Origin: an uncultured Bacteroidales bacterium | GTDB lineage: Bacteria > Bacteroidota > Bacteroidia > Bacteroidales > FEN-979 | Length of the DNA: 64,000 nucleotides | Assembly (NCBI GenBank): GCA_903887775.1 | Contig: CAISRB010000024.1 | Location: forward strand, 124,001-188,000 | Direction of reading: 5' to 3' | Shown here: piece by piece, positions 7,527-15,251 of the stretch | Position numbering within the stretch: the stretch's first letter is position 1 | How the letters are laid out: each line of letters starts with the position of its first letter | The notes under the pieces: model-generated | What the model was told of the DNA's origin: nothing | What the model saw: only the letters and a program-made list of their open reading frames with translations | Databases searched by the model: none | Made by a program: the position numbers and the translations under genes

Positions 7527-8501
7527 ATGATATACAATACAGATCTTGAAGAACTTATCTTTCACAGACATGAGCACTTCCCTTCGGATGAATTAATTAT
7601 ATTATCTGGGTATGTAGGGCCAAATCCTATCGATCGCCTAAGAGAGCTTGATTTTCCTAAACGAGTTATTTATGGCATGTACGGATCCGATGGAATCAAA
7701 GAAGTACTGCATACATCTTTGATTCGTTTGAATGATCAGGTTCCTGATATCAGTATTTTTTATTCAAACTTACCAGTCCATTCCAAATGCTATATTTGGA
7801 AGAATCATGGTGAAATAATTAACGCATTGATAGGCTCAGCGAATTTTTCCGACAATGGCCTCAGAACACCATACAGGGAAATATTAGCTGAAACAAACCG
7901 TGATTCCTTTAGGCCACTTGATCAGTACATAACGCAGGTATTGAATAATTGTATTGATTGCAGAGAAGGAGTTGTCCGTAGAGGTCCCGCGATACCGATC
8001 ATTCCAGAAGATATTGCAGTCTGTAACATGACCCTGTTGGATCCCAGAACCAACGAGGTTCAAAATGCTAATGGATTAAATTGGGGGCAAAATCCACTTA
8101 ACCATACAAACCGATCAGACGCTAATATCCCTATAAGGGCTGATTATATAAGGAGATATCCCACCTTATTCCCGCCAAAACACAGAGGAATCCTTTTAGC
8201 TGATGCTGCAGGAAGGATTCAGAGACATAATGATTCTATTGAGATTATTTGGGATGATGGAGTGACTATGAGGGGATTGCTTGAAGGGAATGTTATAATT
8301 GACAACATCCTATATCCAAAACAGATTGCTTCTTTCCCTGAAAAAAGAATTTTAGGGGAATATATTCGAGAGAGAATTGGAGTTCCAAATGGTGCGAGAG
8401 TAACAAGACGACATTTGGAGCAATACGGAAAGACATTTATTGAAGTTTCTTTGCTTGGTGAAGGTGTTTATTTCTTTGATTTTTCTGTCCAGGCACCCTG
8501 A
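7527..8501 (+). CDS. NgoFVII-like type II restriction endonuclease (PLD fold)
   Basis: The 324-residue N-terminal half carries one phospholipase-D-type active site: VHSKCYIWKNHG with H85 and K87, then LIGSANFSDNG with N106. Enzymes of this type (BfiI, NgoFVII) dimerise to bring two HxK half-sites together and need no metal. The C-terminal part (about residues 205-324: HRGILLADAAGRIQRHNDSI, then IIWDDGVTMRGLLEG) would be the B3-like DNA-recognition domain of the NgoFVII family. It is translationally linked to the methylase before it. The recognition sequence cannot be read from sequence alone. Confidence 0.82.
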   Translation: MIYNTDLEELIFHRHEHFPSDELIILSGYVGPNPIDRLRELDFPKRVIYGMYGSDGIKEVLHTSLIRLNDQVPDISIFYSNLPVHSKCYIWKNHGEIINALIGSANFSDNGLRTPYREILAETNRDSFRPLDQYITQVLNNCIDCREGVVRRGPAIPIIPEDIAVCNMTLLDPRTNEVQNANGLNWGQNPLNHTNRSDANIPIRADYIRRYPTLFPPKHRGILLADAAGRIQRHNDSIEIIWDDGVTMRGLLEGNVIIDNILYPKQIASFPEKRILGEYIRERIGVPNGARVTRRHLEQYGKTFIEVSLLGEGVYFFDFSVQAP

Positions 8502-8604
8502 TCATGTAATCTGTTCTGAAATAACGTCTGATATTATTCAAAAAATCGCAGGACAATTATCCAAGTATTTTCGCATAGGGTAGTTATACTAATACCTTTA
8601 TTAA

Positions 8605-8785
8605 ACTCGAAATTATCGCAAAGTTACCTGCGAAAAATCCGCTGAAACAAGCTATAAAACTGTAAAGGGCGACCTCCTTTGGGAATTGTCGCTCTTCGAG
8701 TGTTTTCAGATTGTATCAATCTGACCTACACCCCTGACATTATTTATTTTTCTCGGTATTACCCTGGGCAAAAATTTCATTTTAA
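8605..8785 (+). ncRNA. radC-motif-like structured leader, copy 3 (subtype A)
   Basis: Lies in the leader of the ardC-like gene. Stem 1 is GCGAC (8669-8673) with GTCGC (8688-8692); stem 2 is a perfect CAGATTG (8707-8713) / CAATCTG (8717-8723). It is almost the same sequence as copy 1 through GACCTACACCCCTGACATTA. A GCAAAGTTA box lies at 8618-8626. It is followed by CAAAAATTTCATTTT and a gene start at 8835. The stretch 8502-8604 before it shows nothing recognisable. Confidence 0.7.
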
Positions 8786-8834
8786 CCAGGTGGGCCAGAA
8801 ACCTAAATAAGACTCCAGGGCAGGAGCATCCTTT

Positions 8835-9776
8835 ATGAATAACTCACAAATCTATTCAGCCATCACCGAGAAGATCATTGCTAACCTAGAAACAGCAGGA
8901 AGTTGGATGAAACTCTGGCAAGTTCCATCACCCGTTAGTATGAATGGCCATTATTACCGGGGTATTAACCGCCTGGTGCTTTCTTCCGATCCTTATAAGA
9001 GTCGTGTATATGGCACGTTTCAGCAGATCCGTGCCAATGGTGGACAAGTTCGCAAGGGCGAAAAATCCACTATTGTGGTATTTTGGAAGAACTCAATTGA
9101 CCAGGATGTAACCACCGGCGAAACAAAGAAGCTGTTCCTTTTGAAATTTTATCATATCTTCAACTCCGAACAAGCCGATTTTGATGAACAAGGCATGAAA
9201 AAGATCGCCGAGCTTCAAAATCTTGTAAGCGAAAAGGCCAATTCAGACCACCTGGAAGCTGAAGCCATTATCGAGGGCTATGAAGGCCGTCCGGATATCT
9301 GTTATTCCGACAAAGACGATCGGGCTTATTACGCTCCGGTTGCTGACCTGATCTCAGTTCCGGATAAGAAATACTTCAGCTGCACTTCTGCCTTCTACCG
9401 GACACTGTTTCATGAGTTGGGTCATTCAACAGGCCATCCAAAGAGGCTTAACCGCTTTGATGGAATGTCGAACAGCTTTGGTGATATCCCATATTCCAAA
9501 GAGGAACTGGTAGCTGAACTTTGTTCTTCATTCCTGGCCGGTATAGCAAACCTGGACTTGGATATCCGAAACTCAGCCGCCTACATCAAAGGTTGGACTT
9601 CGGCGCTTCGTGACAATCAAAAATGGATCATGTGGGCAGCTGCAAGGGCAGAAAAAGCTGCCGATCACATCCTGGGGACTTCATCCTCTTCTGCAATGAC
9701 AGAAGAAAGAACCACAGCAGAAGTGGTCAGTGAGGCTCCAACTCTTGAACCTGTTTGTCAGGACCTACCTTTTTAA
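8835..9776 (+). CDS. ArdC-like antirestriction protein
   Basis: A 313-residue two-domain protein. Residues about 5-110 form the ArdC N-terminal ssDNA-binding domain (IYSAITEKIIANLETAGSWM, then GHYYRGINRLVL). Residues about 150-290 form a zincin-like metallopeptidase domain with HELGH (H193, E194, H197) and a downstream YSKEELVAELCSSFLAG segment carrying the third ligand candidate. ArdC proteins on conjugative plasmids protect incoming DNA from restriction. Leader copy 3 lies upstream and a terminator follows at 9796. A phage carrying both a restriction system and an antirestriction protein is notable. Confidence 0.88.
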   Translation: MNNSQIYSAITEKIIANLETAGSWMKLWQVPSPVSMNGHYYRGINRLVLSSDPYKSRVYGTFQQIRANGGQVRKGEKSTIVVFWKNSIDQDVTTGETKKLFLLKFYHIFNSEQADFDEQGMKKIAELQNLVSEKANSDHLEAEAIIEGYEGRPDICYSDKDDRAYYAPVADLISVPDKKYFSCTSAFYRTLFHELGHSTGHPKRLNRFDGMSNSFGDIPYSKEELVAELCSSFLAGIANLDLDIRNSAAYIKGWTSALRDNQKWIMWAAARAEKAADHILGTSSSSAMTEERTTAEVVSEAPTLEPVCQDLPF

Positions 9777-9795
9777 CTTAAATTCATACTTATCA

Positions 9796-9829
9796 AGCCG
9801 TTCCGGTTTTCCGGAACGGCTATTTTTTT
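9796..9829 (+). terminator. Rho-independent terminator after ardC-like gene
   Basis: A perfect 11-bp stem, AGCCGTTCCGG (9796-9806) with CCGGAACGGCT (9811-9821), with a TTTT loop is followed by A and a run of T. Confidence 0.9.
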
Positions 9830-9947
9830 GCTCGTTTGAGAGAAGACGCTTTTTTCTTTAATTCCGGGATAAAGAAGAAAGCTTGCAAAAAAGAAATCCT
9901 TTTCGGGCAGCTTTTGAAAAAAAGCAAGCAAAACCCAACCCACTATT

Positions 9948-10114
9948 ACTCAAAATTTGCAGCAAAGTTAAACTCATGAAAATCTTTTTCGCTAAGAGTG
10001 ACCGCCTGCAGGCATTGTCACCCTTCAGGTTCATTCAGATTTTATAAAAAAATCAGACCTGAACTCTTGCTTAAAATTTTCATTCCGTTTGTTCCCGGTG
10101 GCATAAATTTTTAT
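9948..10114 (+). ncRNA. radC-motif-like structured leader, copy 4 (subtype B)
   Basis: Precedes the 148-residue gene. Stem 1 is GTGAC (9998-10002) with GTCAC (10017-10021). Relative to GCGAC/GTCGC in copies 1 and 3 this is a compensated C-G to T-A change, which is evidence for an RNA structure. Stem 2 is TCAGATTTT / AAAATCAGA with one A-A mismatch. It shares TTCATTCAGATT, ACCTGAAC and TGTTCCC with copy 2. The preceding 9830-9947 is A/T-tract DNA without a gene. Confidence 0.7.
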
Positions 10115-10168
10115 TAATCATGGCGAGCCAGATGCCAAAATAAGTCCGCAGGGCAGCGGCCAACTACA

Positions 10169-10615
10169 ATGACAAAATTAACTGCTACCGCACTGAAACC
10201 AGGCAACGGAAAACCCACTACTGAAGACCTCGCAGGCCTTGCAGTTGTTAAAAGTGTTCTCAGCCCTGAGGCAAACAAAACAGAAGAGAAAAAGCCTCTT
10301 CTGAAAGTCGAGCCTGAGAAGCCGGTCATTCCAGCTCCTGAGCCTAAGAAGGAAATGACCTTGATTGAAAAGATCCTTAAGGTCGAAAATCTTCAACTTG
10401 TCGTAGAGAAGAGAGCCAAACTGGTTCAAACCCGCAGCGAACTTGAACGCTTCCAGGTTTCATCAAATGATTTCAACTGCACCATGCGGCTGAATGATTC
10501 AGACGGCAACGTCTTCACCACCAGCTTTACCCCTGGTATCAAAAAAGTCATTGATTTTCTTAAGACTTCCTTCGATGCAAGCATCGCTGATGTAGAAAAC
10601 AAGATCACTTTCTGA
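10169..10615 (+). CDS. Hypothetical protein with Pro/Glu/Lys-rich linker
   Basis: A 148-residue soluble protein of no recognised family. Residues about 1-65 are low in complexity and rich in K, E and P (a KVEPEKPVIPAPEPKKE stretch). Residues 65-148 look folded: a helix with a coiled-coil pattern (LQLVVEKRAKLVQTRSELER) and a small mixed domain ending in SIADVENKITF. It is a single-gene unit between leader copy 4 and a strong terminator. Shared leaders place it in the same putative regulon as radC and ardC, so a DNA-related role is plausible but unproven. Confidence 0.75.
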   Translation: MTKLTATALKPGNGKPTTEDLAGLAVVKSVLSPEANKTEEKKPLLKVEPEKPVIPAPEPKKEMTLIEKILKVENLQLVVEKRAKLVQTRSELERFQVSSNDFNCTMRLNDSDGNVFTTSFTPGIKKVIDFLKTSFDASIADVENKITF

Positions 10616-10639
10616 TCTTCGATGCCATTCCGGATTCTG

Positions 10640-10670
10640 GCGTTCAGGCTTAGGCCTGAACGCTTTTTTT
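10640..10670 (+). terminator. Rho-independent terminator
   Basis: A perfect 10-bp stem, GCGTTCAGGC (10640-10649) with GCCTGAACGC (10654-10663), with a TTAG loop is followed by seven T. Confidence 0.92.
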
Positions 10671-10712
10671 ATGGTCGTAATGACTACTTAAAGAAAGAAA
10701 AGGAAATAACTG

Positions 10713-10853
10713 TTAGTGTTTTGGTTTTGGTGATTTACGTAAAGCTCTCCGTTTTTGCTTTTTGACTTCTTCCTCAAGGATTTCATCTCCCAATTTTATA
10801 ATAGCTAAGGTTTCCAAAAACCTTTTCACCTGTTTTGAATAATCTGGTTTCAT
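10713..10853 (-). CDS. Possible small basic protein (46 aa)
   Basis: A minus-strand frame from ATG (10853) to TAA (10713) encodes MKPDYSKQVKRFLETLAIIK followed by an acidic segment (LGDEILEEEV) and a strongly basic tail (KKQKRRALRKSPKPKH). The amphipathic helix plus basic tail reads like a real peptide, and it fills an otherwise empty 570-nt stretch. There is no family match and the Shine-Dalgarno region is only A-rich. The rest of 10860-11190 is AT-rich with nothing else recognised. Confidence 0.4.
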   Translation of the reverse strand: MKPDYSKQVKRFLETLAIIKLGDEILEEEVKKQKRRALRKSPKPKH

Positions 10854-11190
10854 GACTTTTTATTACTTAATCCGGCAATATTGAAAAAGTGATATGCCTA
10901 TTTCCATTTTTTTTGAACAATTTTAATTCAAAGTAAATTTTACGTTCCATATACTGTATTAAATCTCCAGTGCTTGACTTTTTTGTTGTTTATCCAAGAA
11001 TTTGTAATTTAGAGGAAAGTTATTGCTATGTTTTTGCTAAGCAACCAAATTCTGCTTTCCAAAATGGAAAATAAGGATCGTGATTTAATTTTTCTAAAAT
11101 ATATTACGTTCAATAAAGCCATTAATCTATTGTCAAGTATATAATTCCCTTATCTATATTTTGGTAATAAACTTTAAAATCATATGCTAT

Positions 11191-11763
11191 ATGACAAATT
11201 TCAAAACAACGGTCAAAGTAAATGGTGAGCTTCATGAAACTTTAAAAGACATTTTACCTTCTGAAAAACAAAAATTGAAAATTTTATTTATAGCTAAAAC
11301 ACCAGCATTAAAGAGTGTCCAAGCAGGGCATTATTTTCAAGGAAGACAGGGTCAAATGTTTTGGAATAAACTTAAAGAAAATGGTTTGCTAACAGTTAGA
11401 CCAAATACTTATGAAGATGAAAATTTATTAGAAAACGATTACGGTATTACTGATATCGTTAAAGTTCCGAGAAATTATGGCAATGAACCCACTGAAGAAG
11501 AGTACAAACAAGGGTTAAATAGAATTCTTCAAACAATACAAATATATAATCCAAAAGTAATTGTCTTCGTATACAAAAAAGTCCTTGATAATATTCTTTC
11601 TTTAGGTTTTGGGAAATACTTTAATACTGAATATGGCTTCAATTCGACTGCCGAACCATTATTTAAGTCCAAGGTTTTTGTGTTTCCCATGCCTGGTACA
11701 CCGTGTACACGCCAGCAAGCAATTAAAGCGATGGAAGAACTTGTAAAGGTTTTCAAGAGATAA
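11191..11763 (+). CDS. Uracil-DNA glycosylase-superfamily-like protein
   Basis: A 190-residue protein from ATG 11191; the TTG at 11161 in the same frame is less likely. The pattern LKILFIAKTPALKSVQAGHY, then QGQMFWNKLKENGLL and a late VFPMPGTPCTRQQAI resembles the mismatch-specific (MUG/TDG-like) glycosylase fold, in which an N-terminal loop binds the lesion and a late Pro/Ser-rich loop inserts into DNA. The canonical GxNPG is not intact (AKTPA), so substrate and activity are uncertain. It is AT-rich and in a different base-composition class from the phage genes. It may be linked to tolerance of deaminated 5-methylcytosine. Confidence 0.5.
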   Translation: MTNFKTTVKVNGELHETLKDILPSEKQKLKILFIAKTPALKSVQAGHYFQGRQGQMFWNKLKENGLLTVRPNTYEDENLLENDYGITDIVKVPRNYGNEPTEEEYKQGLNRILQTIQIYNPKVIVFVYKKVLDNILSLGFGKYFNTEYGFNSTAEPLFKSKVFVFPMPGTPCTRQQAIKAMEELVKVFKR

Positions 11764-11828
11764 GGCATTTTAGTACTTTACATGTCATGCATATTCAAAT
11801 GATTATGAATATTGTAAATCAAATCAAA

Positions 11829-13403
11829 ATGAAAAAATTTTCCTTTTTCCTTTTCTTAATGTTTATGTCAATCAATGCATTCTCGCAATTTACGTGTCAA
11901 AACCCACACTCACCTGAGTATTTAGTTTCATCCTCATTAATTTCGGAGGCTAATACTGGTATTGCAACCGATTATGGTCGAACCAATCCGAAATTTCAAA
12001 ATGGAGCCAATGCCTGGAATACTTTATCCAGCGGAACAACTAATCAACTCATATCTGTTTTCTTTAATGATGCCAATAAAGGATATGCTGTTGGAGATAA
12101 AGGAACCATCTTAAAAACAAGTAATGGAGGTTCAACCTGGTCATCTTTATCGAGTGGAACAACTAATGCTTTATTTTCTGTTTACTTTACGGATCCAAAT
12201 ACTGGATATGCTGTAGGAAATTTGGGGACTATCGTAAAAACAATCAATGGCGGCACAACTTGGACTACTTTATCGAGTGGAACGAGTAATCTGTTGACTT
12301 CTGTTTTCTTTGCCAATTCCAATACAGGTTTTGCTGTAGGTTATTCAGGAACCATCATTAAAACCACCAATGGTGGAGCAAGTTGGACTACGCTATCGAG
12401 TGGGACAACTAATGGCTTACTTTCAGTTTTATTCACTGATGCCAATAAAGGTTATGTTGTAGGCTTTTCCGGTACCATTTTAAAAACTGTCAATGGAGGT
12501 GCAACCTGGACTACTCTTTTTAGCGGGACAACTAATCATTTAGAATCAGTTTACTTTACAGATGCAAATACAGGTTATATTGTCGGTATTTGGGGTACTA
12601 TTTTAAAGACTATTAATGCAGGTACATCATGGAATGTCATGTCTTCCGGAACTACAAATCCTTTATTCTCAATTTGTTTTACTAATTCCAACATAGGTTA
12701 TGTCGTCGGGGGATTTGGAATTATTCTTAAGACCATTGATTCAGGCGCAACCTGGACTTCATTATCAAGTGGAACGACGAATAGTTTATTGTCAGTATTT
12801 TTTACTGATTCCAATATAGGTTATACTGTGGGAGATCTGGGAACTATTTTAAAAACTTCAACAGGAGGTGTTTTGCCTACCTTAGCTGTTTCTCCTTCCG
12901 ACCGAGCAGTATCATCAAATGCCGGAAGTACTTATTTCATTGTTAATTCCAATACAAGTTGGATAGTTTCCAGTGATGCTGTATGGTGCAATGTTAATCC
13001 ATCAGGTATAGGGAATGATTCAATTATTGCAGATTATTCTGAAAACAATACATCAGTGGCACGGGTTGCAACTATTACTGTTCAGGTTTCAGGTCTTAAT
13101 GCAATAAATATTACAGTTACTCAGGCCAAATCTAGTAATGGTGTTGAAAATACCGGTGAAAATAATATTCAAATTTATCCTAATCCCACACAAGGATCGT
13201 TTAAGATCGTTCCAGGTCATTTAATTATTGATTCATTGGATGTAATTGTTCAGGATTTGAATGGCAAAGTGATACTTAGGAAACAATTCGACAGTGAAAA
13301 GGAGTATTTAATGAACCTTTCATCTTCTATACCTGGATGTTATCTTCTAATCCTAAAATATCGCAACCAAATTGCTGTTCGGAAATTGGTAATTATACGG
13401 TGA
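11829..13403 (+). CDS. T9SS-exported YCF48-repeat / BACON protein
   Basis: Starts at ATG 11829, giving signal peptide MKKFSFFLFLMFMSINAFSQ. Seven tandem repeats of about 42 residues follow (consensus LSSGTTN.L.SVFFTDANTGY then AVG..GTILKT.NGG..W), the YCF48/BNR-like beta-propeller type. Next is a BACON domain (about residues 360-445, SNTSWIVSSDAVWCNVNP), then a T9SS type A sorting domain (IQIYPNPTQGSFKI to the end). The protein should reach the host surface through the host type IX system. It lies in the phage cargo, so it may alter the lysogen's surface. It is AT-rich compared with phage structural genes. Confidence 0.85.
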   Translation: MKKFSFFLFLMFMSINAFSQFTCQNPHSPEYLVSSSLISEANTGIATDYGRTNPKFQNGANAWNTLSSGTTNQLISVFFNDANKGYAVGDKGTILKTSNGGSTWSSLSSGTTNALFSVYFTDPNTGYAVGNLGTIVKTINGGTTWTTLSSGTSNLLTSVFFANSNTGFAVGYSGTIIKTTNGGASWTTLSSGTTNGLLSVLFTDANKGYVVGFSGTILKTVNGGATWTTLFSGTTNHLESVYFTDANTGYIVGIWGTILKTINAGTSWNVMSSGTTNPLFSICFTNSNIGYVVGGFGIILKTIDSGATWTSLSSGTTNSLLSVFFTDSNIGYTVGDLGTILKTSTGGVLPTLAVSPSDRAVSSNAGSTYFIVNSNTSWIVSSDAVWCNVNPSGIGNDSIIADYSENNTSVARVATITVQVSGLNAINITVTQAKSSNGVENTGENNIQIYPNPTQGSFKIVPGHLIIDSLDVIVQDLNGKVILRKQFDSEKEYLMNLSSSIPGCYLLILKYRNQIAVRKLVIIR

Positions 13404-13535
13404 TCTTCTTCGTATGATAAACCCCAAAATGAACACTGGATTGAAATCATGGGAAATTAGATTCTATTTTCCCCTTTAAAGCCATTGATAAAAGCCACGG
13501 TTTTTCTATTTCATCCAAATTCCTTTCATTTTTTT

Positions 13536-13575
13536 TGTCCTTTATTTTTTTTGGAGGTCGGAGTAACATTGAGCC
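13536..13575 (+). promoter_or_regulatory. Putative phage promoter, copy 1
   Basis: TGTCCTTTATTTT begins exactly 40 nt before the ATG at 13576. TAACATTG begins 28 nt after the start of that box, followed by AGCC and then the ATG. The same architecture occurs at 19037 and 24927. TAACATTG is one change from TAnnTTTG, so transcription would start at or next to the start codon. Confidence 0.6.
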
Positions 13576-13926
13576 ATGAACAATGGCTATATCCGTCTTG
13601 GCGAAGTCTTAACTCAAATGGACCAAATCGGTCCAGATGGTAAACCATCAAAATTTCAAATCAGGTTTGTAACTGCAGACAGGTCCCTGGGCACTGGTGG
13701 GGATATTATCGAAATATCCAATGGCCGCAAGTGTGTCGGATTAAATAAGGTTGGTAGTCCTGTTTTTGATCTTCGGTCAAAGAAACCATCGACCGAATCG
13801 CGGATCAAGAAAGATCCCCATCATTGGGTAAACTCTACCCGGAACATTTTACTTGAAAATGGAAAGATCAGGAAGGTTCATATCCGCCTGATCATTGAGT
13901 TTAATAAACAGAAAGTCTGTTATTGA
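13576..13926 (+). CDS. Phage protein of unknown function before portal
   Basis: A 116-residue basic soluble protein (MNNGYIRLGEVLTQMDQIGP; later DPHHWVNSTRNILL and KVHIRLIIEFN). No known domain is recognised. It is the first gene of the portal transcription unit, directly behind putative phage promoter copy 1, and its stop overlaps the portal ATG as TGATG. The position suggests a head or connector accessory role. No function is claimed. Confidence 0.75.
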   Translation: MNNGYIRLGEVLTQMDQIGPDGKPSKFQIRFVTADRSLGTGGDIIEISNGRKCVGLNKVGSPVFDLRSKKPSTESRIKKDPHHWVNSTRNILLENGKIRKVHIRLIIEFNKQKVCY

Positions 13927-15251
13927 TGAAACAAATTATCATGCAGAACGATGTCGCATTTATGCCTGGGAGCAAGGCAATTGTGACTAACAAAACAAGT
14001 GCTGATGCTGTAAAAACTCAAACCGTTGTTCCTCAGGATTATAGTACTACAGACTATTCTCCCTGGGGTGATGATAACTTGTTCCCTCAGAATGTCCTGA
14101 AGGACCTTGAATTAAACTCAATAGCCCTTCGTGCCCTGGAAAAGCGCAAAACAGTTCACTTCGGCCGTGGGATCATTGTTTACAGAGAAGTTAAAGATGC
14201 AGCCGGTGTGGCTCAACGGCAACCGGTCGAAGATCCTGATGTTTTGGAATTCTTCCGCATCAACAGAATGAACCTGATTTGGATTGACCTGATCGGAAGC
14301 CTTGAAATGTTCGCTAACGGCTGGATTGAATTCATCCTCAATAAAGGCAAAGACAGAATTAATAAGGTATATGTCAAAGACCCGGCCTATTGCCGTGTTT
14401 CCAGAATGGTTGAACCGTCTTTCCGGATTCAAAAGCTCTTTTATTCGGCACAATGGGAGTTAAATCCTGCAAAGAATCCAGGGATCCTTGCAGAAATCCC
14501 AATGTTTGATCCATTGGCCTATGATGGGATAAGGTATAAGGACCCGAATTTCGCATATCCGGTATTTTACCGGTCCTTCAACAAAAGCTACTACCATACT
14601 ACCGTATGGAACGGGATCCGCGCCGGTGGTTGGATGGATATCGCAAACAAGGTGCCCCGCTTAAAGCAGGCCATCATGGCGAATCAGATGACCATCAAAT
14701 ATCATATTGAAGTGCCTGATGATTATTTCATGAACCGCTATCCATCCCCAGACTTTACTAAAGATCAGAGAGAGTCCAAAAAGAAGGAATTACTTGAGGA
14801 AATGGATGCTTTCCTCAGTGATGTGGAAAATAGCGGAAAATCTTTTGCAACCTTCACATTTTACAACAAGTTCAAAAATGAGTATGTATCCGGCTGGAAG
14901 ATCAATGTAATTGATAATAAGCTCAAGGATGATGCTTATTTACCGGATAGCCAGGCTGCAAACTCTGAAATCCTCTTCGCCATCGGTGTGGATCCCTGCC
15001 TGATAGGAGCGGGGATACCTGGCGGTGCCCTCGGAGCAGGCAGCGGATCTGATAAACGCGAAGCGTTTTGGATGCTCAACGCTGAGATGGGCGTTTACCG
15101 GCAAATTTCCCTGGAACCGTTGTATTTCATCCGTGATTTCAATAAATGGGACCCGGCTATCCGATTTGATTATGTGACCGTTGACACTTCTCAAACCCAG
15201 GATCAGCATCCTACAAAGACAGAAAAACGAATTGATCAAAACCAGGTATAA
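13926..15251 (+). CDS. Phage portal protein
   Basis: A 441-residue protein that would form the ring at one capsid vertex through which DNA is packaged. The ATG at 13926 overlaps the previous stop; the TTG one codon earlier is less likely. Features typical of the portal family are the N-terminal DYSPWGDDNLFPQNVLKDLE and IALRALEKRKTVHFGRG, and late ANSEILFAIGVDPCLIGAG followed by GSGSDKREAFWMLN. Order portal, DUF6712-like, lysis, tail supports the call. It lies 11.5 kb from terL because of the cargo region. Confidence 0.8.
   Translation: MKQIIMQNDVAFMPGSKAIVTNKTSADAVKTQTVVPQDYSTTDYSPWGDDNLFPQNVLKDLELNSIALRALEKRKTVHFGRGIIVYREVKDAAGVAQRQPVEDPDVLEFFRINRMNLIWIDLIGSLEMFANGWIEFILNKGKDRINKVYVKDPAYCRVSRMVEPSFRIQKLFYSAQWELNPAKNPGILAEIPMFDPLAYDGIRYKDPNFAYPVFYRSFNKSYYHTTVWNGIRAGGWMDIANKVPRLKQAIMANQMTIKYHIEVPDDYFMNRYPSPDFTKDQRESKKKELLEEMDAFLSDVENSGKSFATFTFYNKFKNEYVSGWKINVIDNKLKDDAYLPDSQAANSEILFAIGVDPCLIGAGIPGGALGAGSGSDKREAFWMLNAEMGVYRQISLEPLYFIRDFNKWDPAIRFDYVTVDTSQTQDQHPTKTEKRIDQNQV

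Noticed and set aside
10860-11160. Searched as a possible hidden gene or attC site
   Set aside because: AT-rich sequence without a long frame, stem or attC-like box.
11161-11190. TTG start giving a 200-residue glycosylase-like protein
   Set aside because: The first 10 residues carry no family pattern and ATG 11191 is a normal start.
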